Counted from the first letter of the stretch, positions 49,882 to 63,342 are shown. The stretch: 64,000 nt of DNA from Candidatus Methylomirabilota bacterium (GCA_016207095.1 JACQQF010000027.1:1-64000); one strand, 5' to 3'. Translations and numbers: made by a program. The notes: a model not told the origin generated them from the sequence alone.

Positions 49882-50568
49882 TCAAGCGGTCTTGTGCGGC
49901 CAGGGACAGAGGTGAAGGACCGGACAGCGGGGGCAGTCGGGTCGCTGGGCCTTGCAGATAGCGCGACCATGGAAGATGAGCAGGTGGGTGATCAGGGTCC
50001 ACGTCTCCCTTGGGATGACCCGACAGAGCTGTTGCTCGATTTCGTCCTGTTTCTCACTCTTGACTAGGCCAAGTCGGTTGGCCACCCGCGTAACATGAGT
50101 GTCCACTGCGATCCCCTCACTAAGGCCGAAGGCATTTCCCAGCACGATGTTGGCCGTCTTGCGCCAGACACCGGGTAAGCGGATCAACTCCTCCATCGTC
50201 CTCGGCACCTGACCTCCGTACTCCTCGACCAGCATCCTGCAACAGCCGATGATGCTTTTGGCTTTGTTCCGATAGAAACCGGTAGGGCGGATCGCCTCCT
50301 CCATCTCGGTCGGATCGGCTTCGGCAAACGCTTTTGGGGTCGGATAGCGTCTGAACAGGTCCTTTGTGACCCGATTGACGCGCTCGTCGGTGCACTGGGC
50401 CGCCAGGATGGTGGCGATGAGCAATTGAAACGGGTTCTTGAAGTCGAGCGTGACACGGGCATCGGGGTAGGTGGCTTCGAGGATGGCGAGGAGTTTTTTG
50501 GCGTGTGCGGGGGTTGACGGACTGCCGGTTGAGGTGGACCGGGGAGTCTTGGCGCGGGGTCGAGTCAT
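49882..50568 (-). CDS. nth: Endonuclease III
   Basis: 228 aa DNA glycosylase/AP lyase for oxidised pyrimidines. The helix-hairpin-helix is LIRLPGVWRKTANIVLGNAFG with the catalytic Lys; the usual GVGRKTA has Trp here. The catalytic Asp is in IAVDTHVTRVANRLG and the [4Fe-4S] cluster in CKAQRPDCPRCPVLHLCP. The N-terminal basic tail MTRPRAKTPRSTSTGSPST is longer than in E. coli. The start has a poor ribosome site. It lies 100 bp downstream of pyrD. Confidence 0.93.
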   Translation of the reverse strand: MTRPRAKTPRSTSTGSPSTPAHAKKLLAILEATYPDARVTLDFKNPFQLLIATILAAQCTDERVNRVTKDLFRRYPTPKAFAEADPTEMEEAIRPTGFYRNKAKSIIGCCRMLVEEYGGQVPRTMEELIRLPGVWRKTANIVLGNAFGLSEGIAVDTHVTRVANRLGLVKSEKQDEIEQQLCRVIPRETWTLITHLLIFHGRAICKAQRPDCPRCPVLHLCPWPHKTA

Positions 50569-50668
50569 AGGTACTCAGGGCAAAGCGACGATGCGTCCGG
50601 TCCCCATCTCCCCTCATCCTAGCCTTCTCCCGCAAGGGGAGAAGGGAACGTTGAGGGGCGTTCCGTGA

Positions 50669-51754
50669 CTAACTTGACCAGGCGGGGGCGTCGCGGGAGG
50701 TGCCGGTCAGGTCCACGCTCCCGACCAAGTCGGCAACGCGCGCGATCCGGTGTTCGACCAGATATGCCTCAATCCCGTCGATGACCTGCTGGGCCGCACT
50801 AGGTGTGGTGAAGTTGGCGGTCCCGACGGCCACAGCCGTAGCGCCTGCGATGAAGAACTCCAAAGCATCGTCCGCTGTCATGATGCCGCCCATCCCGATC
50901 AGCGGGAGCTTGACCACCCGCGCCACCTCCCAGACCATCCGCACGGCGATCGGCCGGATGGCAGGCCCGGAGAGACCGCCGGTCACATTGTTGATCTTCG
51001 GCCGTCGCGTTCGCACGTCGATCGCCATCCCAATTAGGGTGTTGATGAGGGAGAGCGCGTCGGCGCCGCCGTCCGCCAGCGCGCGGGCGATCTCGACCAC
51101 GTCCGTCACGTTGGGAGAAAGCTTCGGCATCAGCGGCAGCGTCGTGGCCTGCCGCACCCGCGCCATCAACCTATGGGCCAACGTCGGGTTGCACCCGAAG
51201 ATCAGTCCGTCAGCCACGTTGGGACAGGAGATGTTCAGCTCGATCCCGGCGACACCCTCCTGATCGCTCAACCGCTTCACCAGCTCGTAATAATCCTCGA
51301 TCGACTCCCCTGCGATGTTGACGAGAATTGGGGGACCCAGCTTCCTCAGGTACGGGAGCTTCTCCTCGATGAAGGCGTCGAGGCCGACGTTCTGAAGGCC
51401 GATCGCGTTCAGCATGCCGGCGGGCGTCTCGACGACCCGGGCGGGCTTCGCCCCGGCCCTCGGGAGCAGGGTGATCGTCTTGACTACGATGGCCCCCAGG
51501 CGGGACAGATCCAGATAGGGCTCGAACTCTTTGGCGTAGCCGAATGTCCCGGATGCCGTCATCACGGGATTCTGCATCCTGATCCCGGCGATTGAGATGC
51601 TGAGGTCAGGGCCCCTTCGCCTACGCTCAGGACTGGCGCTTCGCCCTTCGACAGGCTCAGGGCGAGCGGGGCGCGTCCTTCGGCTAAGCTCAGGGCGCGC
51701 TTTTGCGCGGCTAACGGCAGGCCCTTCGGCGCGGCTCAGGGCACGCTTTTTCAC
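50669..51754 (-). CDS. pyrD: Dihydroorotate dehydrogenase 1B catalytic subunit with repeat-encoded N-terminal extension
   Basis: 361 aa FMN enzyme oxidising dihydroorotate to orotate with PyrK as partner. Motifs: NPVMTASGTFGYAKEF, GIELNISCPNVADGL, LPLMPKLSPNVTD, LINTLIGMAID and GMGGIMTADDALEFFIAGATAVAVGT. The first 50 residues (MKKRALSRAEGPAVSR...) are Arg/Pro/Ala-rich and translate tandem TTCGA/CTCAGG-type repeats; PyrD normally starts near DLSISIAGIRM. The tracked GTG overlaps the pabC stop. Because no normal start exists next to the conserved region, the extension may truly be translated. Confidence 0.9.
   Translation of the reverse strand: MKKRALSRAEGPAVSRAKARPELSRRTRPARPEPVEGRSASPERRRRGPDLSISIAGIRMQNPVMTASGTFGYAKEFEPYLDLSRLGAIVVKTITLLPRAGAKPARVVETPAGMLNAIGLQNVGLDAFIEEKLPYLRKLGPPILVNIAGESIEDYYELVKRLSDQEGVAGIELNISCPNVADGLIFGCNPTLAHRLMARVRQATTLPLMPKLSPNVTDVVEIARALADGGADALSLINTLIGMAIDVRTRRPKINNVTGGLSGPAIRPIAVRMVWEVARVVKLPLIGMGGIMTADDALEFFIAGATAVAVGTANFTTPSAAQQVIDGIEAYLVEHRIARVADLVGSVDLTGTSRDAPAWSS
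51597..51750. repeat. Tandem TTCGA/CTCAGG-type palindromes at the pyrD 5' end
   Basis: At least four units of the type CCTTCGxCxxxGCTCAGGGC in varied states between 51612 and 51745. They are read through as the N-terminal extension of PyrD. Confidence 0.75.
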
Positions 51755-52674
51755 TTCGCACCTCGCACATCGGACCTCGGACCTCCCCGCCTCGCACGTC
51801 GCACCCCCCGTGAGCGCTCTTCTTCGACCGCTTCCCGGTATCGCTGCTGAAGCAGCCGCGTGATCGGGCCAGGACTCCCCGAGCCAATTCGCCGCTCGTC
51901 GATGGCGATGAGTGGCATGACCTCCTTCACCGAGCCGGTCAGGAAGGCTTCGTCCGACGCCAGCAGCTCCTCCAGCGGGAGCGGGGCTTCCCGAACATCC
52001 AATCCCTCTTTTCTCGCCAGCTCGATTACCACCTCTCGGGTAATGCCGGGCAGGAGCCCCGACTCTTCGGGCGTCGTCGTCAGGGTCCCGTTCGCTGCCG
52101 AGAACACATTGCTCGTGGCCCCTTCCACGACCGAGCCATCCGACGCGACAAAGAGCGCTTCGTGCGCGCCTTGCTCTCTCGCCCGGACCATCGCCAGCAT
52201 ATGATAGAGGTAGCCCAGCGACTTGATGCCGAAGGGATTGAAGGGGTCACCCCACTGGACCGTGACCACCCCGATCCCGACCTGCTGCCGTTCCGCGATG
52301 GTTCCCTCGACAGGCCGGGCAATCAGGAAAAGGGTCGGTGAGGGCGCGGTCTCAGGAGGCAAGAGGGTGCCAAGGATATCCATCCCCCTCGTCACCGTCA
52401 AGCGAAGCGAGCTGTCGGCGTTCGTCAATTCGTTGCGCCGAATGAGCCGGCTCATCACGCGCCGCCAGTGCCCGACATCGCTATCGAACTGAAGTCCGAT
52501 CTGTGCCGCGCCCCTCCCAAGACGCCGCAGATGCCGGTCCAACCCAAAGACCCATCCCGAGTAGGCTCGGAGCGTCTCGAAGAGACCATCGCCGTAGGAG
52601 AAGCCTCGGTCGAAGGCCGAGACTTTCGCTCGCTCAGCTTGCAGATAACGCCCGTTGAGATAGACAACCGCCAT
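51751..52674 (-). CDS. pabC: Class IV aminotransferase, probable aminodeoxychorismate lyase
   Basis: 307 aa PLP enzyme. YLNGRYLQAERAKVSAFDRGFSYGDGLFETLRAY opens the fold-type IV family; GIKSLGYLYHML has the PLP lysine, EALFVASDGSVVEGATSNVF and LPGITREVVIELA follow. The adjacent PabB gene (8 bp away) favours 4-amino-4-deoxychorismate lyase in folate synthesis over branched-chain aminotransferase. The last 20 residues (GVRRARRGGPRSDVRGAK) come from heptanucleotide repeats extending the C-terminus; its stop overlaps the pyrD start. ATG follows a weak site. Confidence 0.88.
   Translation of the reverse strand: MAVVYLNGRYLQAERAKVSAFDRGFSYGDGLFETLRAYSGWVFGLDRHLRRLGRGAAQIGLQFDSDVGHWRRVMSRLIRRNELTNADSSLRLTVTRGMDILGTLLPPETAPSPTLFLIARPVEGTIAERQQVGIGVVTVQWGDPFNPFGIKSLGYLYHMLAMVRAREQGAHEALFVASDGSVVEGATSNVFSAANGTLTTTPEESGLLPGITREVVIELARKEGLDVREAPLPLEELLASDEAFLTGSVKEVMPLIAIDERRIGSGSPGPITRLLQQRYREAVEEERSRGVRRARRGGPRSDVRGAK
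51752..51807. repeat. Heptanucleotide tandem repeats, pabC 3' end
   Basis: Degenerate copies of the GCGAGGT / GTCCGAG type, minus strand, from the end of pabC to the start of pyrD. This family recurs at 54109-54144, 54408-54482, 54840-54880, 55138-55197, 59745-59832 and 61600-61628. Confidence 0.75.
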
Positions 52675-52682
52675 TTTCCGCT

Positions 52683-54170
52683 CTATCCTTTCGGACCTCG
52701 TCCGACGCCCAGGGTCCGAAAAAAGGTCTCCGCCTTCAACAGGGTCTCCTCGTACTCCCGCTTCGGCGACGAGTCTGCCACGATCCCCCCGCCGGTCTGG
52801 AAATAAATCCGTTCTCCCGTCACGATCGCGGTGCGGATGACGATATTCAGGTCCATCTTCCCGGAGAACCCGATGAATCCGATCGCCCCGGTGTACAGGC
52901 CTCGAGCCGTCGGCTCCACCTCGTCGATGATCTCCATGGCGCGAATCTTCGGGGCCCCGGTGATGGAGCCGCCCGGAAAGGTGGCCCGGAGGCAGTCGAT
53001 CGGCCCGATCCCTTCCTCGAGGGTGCCTGCGACGGTCGAGACCATGTGGTGCAGGGTGTGGTAGGTCTCGATGACCTCGAACTGCTCGACATGGACGGAG
53101 CCGACCTTGCAGATCTTCCCCAAGTCGTTACGCTCCAGGTCCACGATCATAACATGCTCGGCGCGCTCTTTTGGGTCCCGTCGGAGGTGGCCGATCATCC
53201 GCGCATCGTCTTCCACGGTCATCCCGCGAGGGCGAGTCCCCTTGATCGGGCAAGTGGAGATCTGGCCGTCCTCCACAAGCAGAAACCGTTCAGGGGAGTT
53301 CGACAGAACCTGAAAATGTCCGCAGTCCAGGTAGGCCCCGAAGGACGCGGGAAAGCGAGTCCGAAGCCGCCCATAGAGCGCCCAGGGGTCGCCCTGGAAG
53401 CGGGTCGCGAAGCGTTGCGAGATGTTGGCCTGATAGATGTCGCCGGCGGCGATATATTCCAACACCGCCTCCAGCGCCTTGAAATAGCCTTCCTTCGACA
53501 TGTTGCTCTCGAGGGGGGCGTCATTGTGTGGCGACTCGGGCGGTGTCCTCTGACCGGCGAGCCGGGCGCGCCGGATCAGGTCGAGGCCGTCCTGCAACCG
53601 CTCGCGAGCGCGCCGCCTCCGGTCGGCGCCCGGGGGAAACGGTAGGCCCGAGGAGGTGATGCACAGTCGGTTGCTTGCGGGGTCGAACCAGAAGAGGAGG
53701 TCGTAGAAATTCAACACGCAGTCCGGGAGCTGAAGGTCATCCACGGCCACTGCCGGCAGTTTTTCAAGGTGGTGACGAAGATCATACCCGAAGTAGCCAA
53801 TGGCACCGGAGCCGGGATGTCCCTCAACAGACTCGCCATCGGCATACTGCCGAAACAGGCCGTGGAGGTAGCTGAATGGATCGCCCCTGAGACCGCGTGA
53901 CTGGCCCTGGAGGGACACGGTGATCCCATGCCCTTTCGAGGAAAAGGTGAGGAACGGATCGTATCCGAAGCACGCGGAATGCCATCGATTCACGGCGTAG
54001 GGGTCGGGATCCAGGAAGCTGGCGCCTGGCCTTCGAGCGATCAGGTCAAACAGTTCTGCCAGTGCAGGCGGATTCGGGACTTCCTCGACCAGGAGATCCG
54101 AAGAGTAGTCCGAGGTGCGAGGTGCGAGGTGCGAGGTGTGGGAACCAGGAATGAGAGGTGACGAGGTCAT
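52683..54170 (-). CDS. pabB: Aminodeoxychorismate synthase component I
   Basis: 495 aa chorismate-binding enzyme. The hallmark lysine is in CPIKGTRPRG (PIKGT, as in PabB; anthranilate synthase has PIAGT). It also has YQANISQRF, RNDLGKIC, TFPGGSITGAPKIRAMEI and YTGAIGFIG. It works with a PabA glutaminase not seen in this window. The first 24 residues include SHTSHLAPRTSDYSS, the translation of heptanucleotide repeats, preceding the normal DLLVEEVPNPP start. It lies in the pyrimidine operon between pyrK and pabC. Confidence 0.92.
   Translation of the reverse strand: MTSSPLIPGSHTSHLAPRTSDYSSDLLVEEVPNPPALAELFDLIARRPGASFLDPDPYAVNRWHSACFGYDPFLTFSSKGHGITVSLQGQSRGLRGDPFSYLHGLFRQYADGESVEGHPGSGAIGYFGYDLRHHLEKLPAVAVDDLQLPDCVLNFYDLLFWFDPASNRLCITSSGLPFPPGADRRRRARERLQDGLDLIRRARLAGQRTPPESPHNDAPLESNMSKEGYFKALEAVLEYIAAGDIYQANISQRFATRFQGDPWALYGRLRTRFPASFGAYLDCGHFQVLSNSPERFLLVEDGQISTCPIKGTRPRGMTVEDDARMIGHLRRDPKERAEHVMIVDLERNDLGKICKVGSVHVEQFEVIETYHTLHHMVSTVAGTLEEGIGPIDCLRATFPGGSITGAPKIRAMEIIDEVEPTARGLYTGAIGFIGFSGKMDLNIVIRTAIVTGERIYFQTGGGIVADSSPKREYEETLLKAETFFRTLGVGRGPKG
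54109..54144. repeat. Heptanucleotide repeats at the pabB 5' end
   Basis: Three and a half copies of the GCGAGGT unit, encoding SHLAPRT in the PabB N-terminus. Confidence 0.8.
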
Positions 54171-54183
54171 GGGTAGTTACCTG

Positions 54184-55068
54184 CTATGCCCAGAGGATGT
54201 GGTGAGCGTCGAACACAGGCCCGTCCTTGCAGACAAGCCTGTAAGTCCGGTGTCCTTCACCACCCTTGACCGGCACGACGCAGCCCACGCAGGCGCCGAA
54301 CCCGCAGGCCATGTTCGCCTCCAGGGAGGCCTGGTACGGCAGGTCATATTTCTCAGCGATCGGCATCAGGGCCGCCAGCATTGGGTGTGGGCCGCAGGCA
54401 TAGAGGACAGTGCGAGGTGCGAGGTGCGAGGTGCGACCGGACAAGTGCGCTGTGCGAGGTGCGAGGTGCGAGGTGCGTAGGAACTCTTCCACTGCTTCAG
54501 TCACCAGACCTTTGTAACCGGAGCTACCATCTTCCGTCGCCATGTGGACCTTTGCACCGGCCCTTCTAAAATCGGCGGCGCAAAGCAGGTCAGCCTTCGA
54601 TCTTCCCCCGAGGAAAACAGTCATCTCCGTCCGACGGGACGTCCTTCGCTTGGCGAGGGATTCGGCAAGGGCGGCAATCGGGGGAACGCCGATTCCGCCC
54701 GCCACCATAATGACGCCCGTCGCCGAACGGGGGACCTCGAAGGCATTGCCGAGCGGACCGAGCGCCCGAAGAAACCGTCCCGGACGCATCGCTGCCAACA
54801 GCGCGGTGCCGCGGCCGTAAATCTTGTAGAGGATCTCCACCTCCCACCCCGCACTTCGCACCCCGCACTTCGCACTTCTAATGCTCATGGCCCGGGGCAG
54901 GAACGGATCACACCCCTCGTCCCATCCGAGCATGAGGAACTCGCCCGGGCGGAATCGCGCCAGGCGCGGGGGGACGGCCAGTCGCATCGAGAAATACGAC
55001 GGGGCGATTTCTCGATTGGCGACGACCTCAACGCGAACGTCAGATGATCTGGGCACCGGACTCGTCAC
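54184..55068 (-). CDS. pyrK: Dihydroorotate dehydrogenase electron-transfer subunit, with two repeat-encoded inserts
   Basis: About 294 aa. FAD-binding (RAMSI), NAD-binding (GVIMVAGGIGVPPIAALAESL, YACGPHPMLAAL) and a C-terminal [2Fe-2S] site (MACGFGACVGCVVP ... VCKDGPVF) identify PyrK, which passes electrons from PyrD to NAD+. Two Ser/Arg-rich stretches do not belong to the family: [12 protein letters not shown] after AMSI and TSHLAPRTAHLSGRTSHLAP before the ACGP motif. Both are the translation of heptanucleotide repeats and keep the frame. I start at GTG (VTSPVPRSSD); the tracked TTG start lies in a GTAGGGGC repeat. Confidence 0.87.
   Translation of the reverse strand: MTSPVPRSSDVRVEVVANREIAPSYFSMRLAVPPRLARFRPGEFLMLGWDEGCDPFLPRAMSIRSAKCGVRSAGWEVEILYKIYGRGTALLAAMRPGRFLRALGPLGNAFEVPRSATGVIMVAGGIGVPPIAALAESLAKRRTSRRTEMTVFLGGRSKADLLCAADFRRAGAKVHMATEDGSSGYKGLVTEAVEEFLRTSHLAPRTAHLSGRTSHLAPRTVLYACGPHPMLAALMPIAEKYDLPYQASLEANMACGFGACVGCVVPVKGGEGHRTYRLVCKDGPVFDAHHILWA
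54408..54482. repeat. Heptanucleotide array inside pyrK
   Basis: Two blocks of GCGAGGT units separated by GACCGGACAAGTGCGCTGT. Three 7-nt units make 21 nt, so the protein gains seven-residue SHLAPRT repeats without frame loss. A shorter block lies at 54840-54880. Confidence 0.85.
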
Positions 55069-55098
55069 CGATCTATTCGAACGATTCTTGCGCGCCCC

Positions 55099-55189
55099 GT
55101 ACCACGCGCCCTGACAAGGGCGCAGCAAGCAGCGCCCCTACCTCGCACCCCGCACTCTAATCGTCGCACCCCGCACCCCGCACTTCGCA

Positions 55190-55197
<8 letters not shown>
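55099..55197. repeat. Mixed repeats between carB and pyrK
   Basis: A GTAGGGGC-type half (AAGGGCGCAGCAAGCAGCGC near 55119-55138) is followed by CTCGCACCCCGCAC-type heptanucleotide units reaching the carB stop. The carB C-terminus EVRSA derives from them. Confidence 0.75.
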
Positions 55198-58480
<3,283 letters not shown>

Positions 58481-59140
58481 TTAACGCACCCTAATGCCGT
58501 AGGCGAGGCCGTCGCCTAGCGGCAGGACCTGGGCCAGAAGCTGGGGGTGGTGGACGAAGTAGTCGTTGAAGCTTCGAAGCGCCTCGGTTGAGCGGCGGTA
58601 GTAGCCAGCCAGCAAACTCCCGCCGGCCACTTGCCCCTTCCAGAGGACATTGTCGCAGATGAAAACCCCACCCATCCTGGTCAGCGGCAGCGCAAGGTCA
58701 AGGTAGGCTCGATACTCCTCCTTCACCGCATCAAGGTAGACCAGGTCGAACGGCCCCTCCAGTGTCGGGATGACCGCCAGGGCCGGGCCTTTGTGGAACG
58801 CTACCCGGTCCCCCAAACCCGCCCGCTTCACGTACTCCTTCGCCCTCCCGATCATGTCGTCGCTGACGTCGATCGTGACGACCGTTCCATCAGGTGCCAT
58901 CGCGCGCGCCATAAAGATGTCGGCATACCCGATCGCGGTCCCGACCTCAAGGACCCGCTTGGCCTGGATCGCCCGCACCGTCGTCTCCAGAAACATCGCG
59001 ACCTCGGGGTCGGCGATCGGGACCCCGTTCTCCTCGGCATATCGCTCCATTTCAGCCAGGAGGCCATCCCGCTTCGGCAGGAGGCGTCCCAGGTACTCCT
59101 CTTGCTCCCGATGGATGATGAGACCAAGCTGGTCCTTCAT
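58481..59140 (-). CDS. Class I SAM-dependent O-methyltransferase (caffeoyl-CoA OMT-like)
   Basis: 219 aa. SAM loop VLEVGTAIGYADIFMARAM near residue 83, metal-binding block DLVYLDAVKEEYRAYLDLALPL, ICDNVLWKG and the final RSFNDYFVHHPQLLAQVLPLGDGLAYGI fit the small cation-dependent OMT family (YrrM/CCoAOMT type). Its substrate, probably a catechol or hydroxylated small molecule, is unknown. The gene is squeezed between carA (7 bp) and carB (0 bp), so it is translated with pyrimidine genes, for no obvious metabolic reason. Confidence 0.88.
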   Translation of the reverse strand: MKDQLGLIIHREQEEYLGRLLPKRDGLLAEMERYAEENGVPIADPEVAMFLETTVRAIQAKRVLEVGTAIGYADIFMARAMAPDGTVVTIDVSDDMIGRAKEYVKRAGLGDRVAFHKGPALAVIPTLEGPFDLVYLDAVKEEYRAYLDLALPLTRMGGVFICDNVLWKGQVAGGSLLAGYYRRSTEALRSFNDYFVHHPQLLAQVLPLGDGLAYGIRVR

Positions 59141-59147
59141 CCGCTTA

Positions 59148-60371
59148 TCATGTCCTCTCGACTGGTGCGCCCGTTCCCTTGCGTTCTCTTGCCATCATGT
59201 CCACGAAGCGCTGAAAGAGATAGCTGGCGTCGTGGGGGCCGGGAGAGGCCTCCGGGTGGTACTGCACCGAGAAGATCGGCAGGCGTCGATGTCGCATCCC
59301 CTCTACTGTTCGGTCGTTGAGATTGATGTGGGTCAGCTCGACCTCTTTATCCGGGATCGAGGCGATATCCACCGCGAAACCGTGGTTCTGTGTGGTGATC
59401 TCGACCTTCCCGGTCGTCAGATCCTTGACCGGTTGGTTGCCGCCGTGATGTCCAAACTTGAGCTTATAGGTCCGCCCACCGAAGGCCAGCCCCAAGATCT
59501 GATGCCCAAGGCAGATGCCGAAGATCGGTTTGGTTCCGATCAGCTTCCGGACGTTGTCGATCAAGTATGGCACGCCCTCTGGGTCACCCGGGCCGTTGCT
59601 CAGGAAGATCCCATCCGGGTCCATGCCCAGCACCCCGGCGGCAGACGTCTCCGCCGGGACCACGGTCACGTCGCACCCCGCCTCCACCAGCTTTCGCAAG
59701 ATATTCCACTTGATTCCACAGTCGTAGGCCACCACTCTAAACGGTGCGGGGTGCGGGGTGCGGGGTGCGGGAAAGAGGCTGAGTTGATCTTCTGGCCTCG
59801 CACCTCGCACTTCGGACCTCGCACCCTCCTCGTAGCCCGTTCCCAATCGCCACGACCCCTGTTGCCAGGTGTAGGGCTCGGCGCAGGCGACCTCCTTCAC
59901 CAAATCGCGGCCGATCAGGCCCGGCGAGGCCTTGGCCTTGGCAACAAGGCTGTCGGGATTGAGGTCTCTCGTTGAGAGCACCCCTTCCATCGCCCCGTGA
60001 TCCCGAAGATGTCTAGTCAGGGCCCGGGTGTCGATCCCCTGAATCCCTACAACTCCATGCTCTTGTAGATAGGCATCGAGACCTCGCGCGCTCCGCCAGT
60101 TGCTCGGACAGGGGCTGGCCTCTTTCACGATGAACCCTTCCACCGCCGGCGCCTTCGACTCAACGTCTTCCAGGTTGATCCCATAGTTCCCGATCAGGGG
60201 ATACGTCATGACCACCATCTGGCCCTTGTACGACGGGTCCGTCAGGACCTCCTGATATCCGGTCATGCTGGTGTTGAAGACCACCTCGCCGACGGTTTCC
60301 CCCTCTGCTCCGAAGGACGCGCCCTCGAAGAGGGTGCCATCGGCCAGCGCCAACAACGCTTTTTTCACCAC
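59148..60371 (-). CDS. carA: Carbamoyl-phosphate synthase small subunit with repeat-encoded insert
   Basis: About 407 aa glutaminase subunit. N-terminal part [33 protein letters not shown]; GATase with nucleophile Cys in [13 protein letters not shown] and His-Glu in [11 protein letters not shown]. Between GTGYEE and [13 protein letters not shown] there is [20 protein letters not shown] followed by PRTPHPAP, heptanucleotide-repeat translation, about 30 residues not present in normal CarA. The reading frame is intact. Start GTG-GTG overlaps the pyrC stop (TAGTG), with GGGAAG upstream. Symbol by homology. Confidence 0.95.
   Translation of the reverse strand: MVKKALLALADGTLFEGASFGAEGETVGEVVFNTSMTGYQEVLTDPSYKGQMVVMTYPLIGNYGINLEDVESKAPAVEGFIVKEASPCPSNWRSARGLDAYLQEHGVVGIQGIDTRALTRHLRDHGAMEGVLSTRDLNPDSLVAKAKASPGLIGRDLVKEVACAEPYTWQQGSWRLGTGYEEGARSEVRGARPEDQLSLFPAPRTPHPAPFRVVAYDCGIKWNILRKLVEAGCDVTVVPAETSAAGVLGMDPDGIFLSNGPGDPEGVPYLIDNVRKLIGTKPIFGICLGHQILGLAFGGRTYKLKFGHHGGNQPVKDLTTGKVEITTQNHGFAVDIASIPDKEVELTHINLNDRTVEGMRHRRLPIFSVQYHPEASPGPHDASYLFQRFVDMMARERKGTGAPVERT
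59745..59832. repeat. Heptanucleotide array inside carA
   Basis: GCGGGGT units at one side and GCGAGGT/TCCGAAG units at the other (minus-strand orientation), with a non-repeat middle. All in frame within the carA linker between its two domains. Confidence 0.85.
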
Positions 60372-61732
60372 TATGCTTCCCACACGACCTTGCCCGCAAC
60401 GATCGTCGCCACCGTGCCTCCCTTCAGCTCCCACCCATGAAACGGGGTGTTTCGGCTTTTCGACGCAAAGCCAAAGGCGTCCACCGTCCAGTCACGATCC
60501 GGATCGAAAATCGTCAGGTCGGCGTCCGCACCTTCGGCGATCCGGCCCTTTGGCAGCTTGAGGATGCGCGCGGGCTCGCTGGTCAGTTTTGCGATCGCCT
60601 GGTTCAGAGGCAGCACCCCCGATGCGACAAGCGTGCTCAGCGTCAGGGCGAGCGCCGTCTCCGAACCGATGACGCCGAAGGGGGCCACGTCGAACTCCTG
60701 TTCCTTCTCCTGAGCCGTGTGGGGGGCATGGTCTGTGGCGATCACATCAATCGTCCCGTCGCGCAGGCCGGCCAGGATGGCTTGTCGGTCCGACTCGGAT
60801 CGAAGAGGCGGATTCATTTTTGCGTTGGTATTGAACCCGCGGACCGCCTCCTCCGTCAGCGCGAAGTGGTGCGGTGTGGCCTCACAGCTTACCTGGACCC
60901 CGCGGGCTTTGGCCTCGCGGATCAGACGCACCGATTCGGCGGCGCTGACGTGGGCAATGTGCAGCCTGGCGCCGGTCAGCTCCGCCAACAGAATATCCCG
61001 CGCCACCATCGCCGCCTCCGAGGCCGAGGGGACGCCATGCAGTCCAAGCTCGGTCGAGACGATTCCCTCGTGGACCACTCCATTGCCGCTCAGATGCAGA
61101 TCCTCGCAATGGGAGATCACCGGGAGATCGAACATCCCTGCGTACTCCATCGCCCGCCGCATCAGCTCCGCGTTCATCACCGGGCGACCATCGTCTGACA
61201 CGGCAACGCAGCCGGACTCGAAGAGTTCACCGATCTCGGCCAACTCCTCTCCCCTCAGCCCCTTGGTGATGGCACCAACGGGGTAGACGTGGACGGCTCC
61301 CTCCCGCTTCGCGGTGTCCAGGATGAATTCGGTGACAGAGCGGGTATCGTTGACCGGATCGGTGTTCGGCATGCAGCAGACAGCAGTGAACCCTCCCCGC
61401 GCGGCAGCCAGCGTCCCGGTAGCGATCGTCTCCTTGTCTTCCCGACCCGGCTGGCGCAGGTGGACATGCATATCGATCAAGCCCGGACACACGACCAACC
61501 CCGCCGCGTCCATCACCCGATCCACGTTGATCGCGGATTCCGAGTTCTTCGCCGCTTTCGACCGCCTTCCTTTACTTGCGTCCGGGGGTTCGGCACCTTG
61601 CACCCCGGACCTCGCACCTCGCACGTCTTTCCCAATTCGTACGATCCTCCCGTCCTCGATGAGCAAATCGACGACCTCATCGACCCCGCTGGCGGGATCG
61701 ATGACGCGTCCTCCGGCAATCAATATCCGCAT
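60371..61732 (-). CDS. pyrC: Dihydroorotase (class I) with repeat-encoded insert
   Basis: 453 aa zinc amidohydrolase that closes carbamoyl aspartate to dihydroorotate. Zinc ligands: [43 protein letters not shown] and [12 protein letters not shown]. Normal family members run from GRIVRIG directly to the D-A-x-G-x-x-V-x-P-G block; here [20 protein letters not shown] and further residues up to RVMDAAG are added, about 38 residues, part of it heptanucleotide-repeat translation. Frame is kept. ATG follows GGAGCGTTC. Confidence 0.95.
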   Translation of the reverse strand: MRILIAGGRVIDPASGVDEVVDLLIEDGRIVRIGKDVRGARSGVQGAEPPDASKGRRSKAAKNSESAINVDRVMDAAGLVVCPGLIDMHVHLRQPGREDKETIATGTLAAARGGFTAVCCMPNTDPVNDTRSVTEFILDTAKREGAVHVYPVGAITKGLRGEELAEIGELFESGCVAVSDDGRPVMNAELMRRAMEYAGMFDLPVISHCEDLHLSGNGVVHEGIVSTELGLHGVPSASEAAMVARDILLAELTGARLHIAHVSAAESVRLIREAKARGVQVSCEATPHHFALTEEAVRGFNTNAKMNPPLRSESDRQAILAGLRDGTIDVIATDHAPHTAQEKEQEFDVAPFGVIGSETALALTLSTLVASGVLPLNQAIAKLTSEPARILKLPKGRIAEGADADLTIFDPDRDWTVDAFGFASKSRNTPFHGWELKGGTVATIVAGKVVWEA

Positions 61733-61751
61733 GAACGCTCCATTCCCCGCA

Positions 61752-62681
61752 TCAGCCCGCCTGCGGGGCGCCGGCCAGGAGGTACAGCAGCGCCATTCGA
61801 ACTGCGACCCCGTTCTCGACCTGATTGAGGATCAGTGAATAGGGGCCGTCGGCGACCTCCGGCGCAATCTCCACACCCCGATTGATCGGGCCGGGATGCA
61901 TGATCAGCACATCGGACTTCGCGCCCTTCAGCCGCGGGAGCGTCAGACCGAACAGACGCGAGTACTCGCGCAACGAAGGGAACAGGCCGGCCTGCTGCCG
62001 CTCGATCTGCAGCCTGAGCATCATGATAATGTCCACATCGGCGATGGCCCGTTCGAGGTCTGTGAAGACCTCCACCCCAAGTCGGTCGATGAAGCAGGGC
62101 AGCATCGTCCTCGGCCCCGCGACCCGCACCTCCATCCCCACCTTCCGCATCCCGTGGATGTTGCTCCTGGCCACCCTGCTGTGAGCGATGTCGCCCACAA
62201 TGGCCGCTTTGAGTCCTTCCAGACGCCCCTTCTTCTCCCGGATGGTAAACAGGTCGAGGAGGGCTTGGGTGGGATGCTCGTGGGCTCCATCCCCGGCGTT
62301 GATGACCGACGCGGCGAGCTGCTTGGCCAGGAATTCGGCAGCCCCGGACGCCGGATGGCGAAGGACGACGATGTCCGGGTGCATCGCTTGCAGCGTCAGG
62401 CCCGTATCCTTCAAACTCTCACCCTTTGCCACCGAACTCGACGAGGTCGAGACGTTGATCACGTCGGCACTTAGCCACTTCCCCGCGATCTCAAAGGACA
62501 TCCGGGTCCGAGTGCTGGCTTCGTAGAAGAGGTTGATCAGGGTCTTGCCACGCAGCGCCGGCACCTTCTTGATGTCGCGGCCGGCCACCTGCTTCATCGA
62601 CTCTGCCGTGTCCAGGATCAGCCGGATCTCGTCAGCCGTCAGCTCCTGCATGCGTAGAAGGTCTTTTCGCGTGAGGCCCAT
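61752..62681 (-). CDS. pyrB: Aspartate carbamoyltransferase catalytic chain
   Basis: 309 aa. It transfers carbamoyl phosphate to aspartate. Carbamoyl-phosphate loop [42 protein letters not shown] and [11 protein letters not shown] are conserved. No regulatory PyrI chain is adjacent, so activity is presumably the catalytic trimer alone, as is usual in PyrR-regulated operons. It begins 11 bp after pyrR, and the gene has no repeat inserts, unlike most genes downstream. Confidence 0.97.
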   Translation of the reverse strand: MGLTRKDLLRMQELTADEIRLILDTAESMKQVAGRDIKKVPALRGKTLINLFYEASTRTRMSFEIAGKWLSADVINVSTSSSSVAKGESLKDTGLTLQAMHPDIVVLRHPASGAAEFLAKQLAASVINAGDGAHEHPTQALLDLFTIREKKGRLEGLKAAIVGDIAHSRVARSNIHGMRKVGMEVRVAGPRTMLPCFIDRLGVEVFTDLERAIADVDIIMMLRLQIERQQAGLFPSLREYSRLFGLTLPRLKGAKSDVLIMHPGPINRGVEIAPEVADGPYSLILNQVENGVAVRMALLYLLAGAPQAG

Positions 62682-62692
62682 CGCCCTCTCCC

Positions 62693-63289
<597 letters not shown>

Positions 63290-63342
63290 TCAAAGTACAA
63301 CCGACGACAATGACCTGGAGAACTCCCACTCGACCCCCTTTT

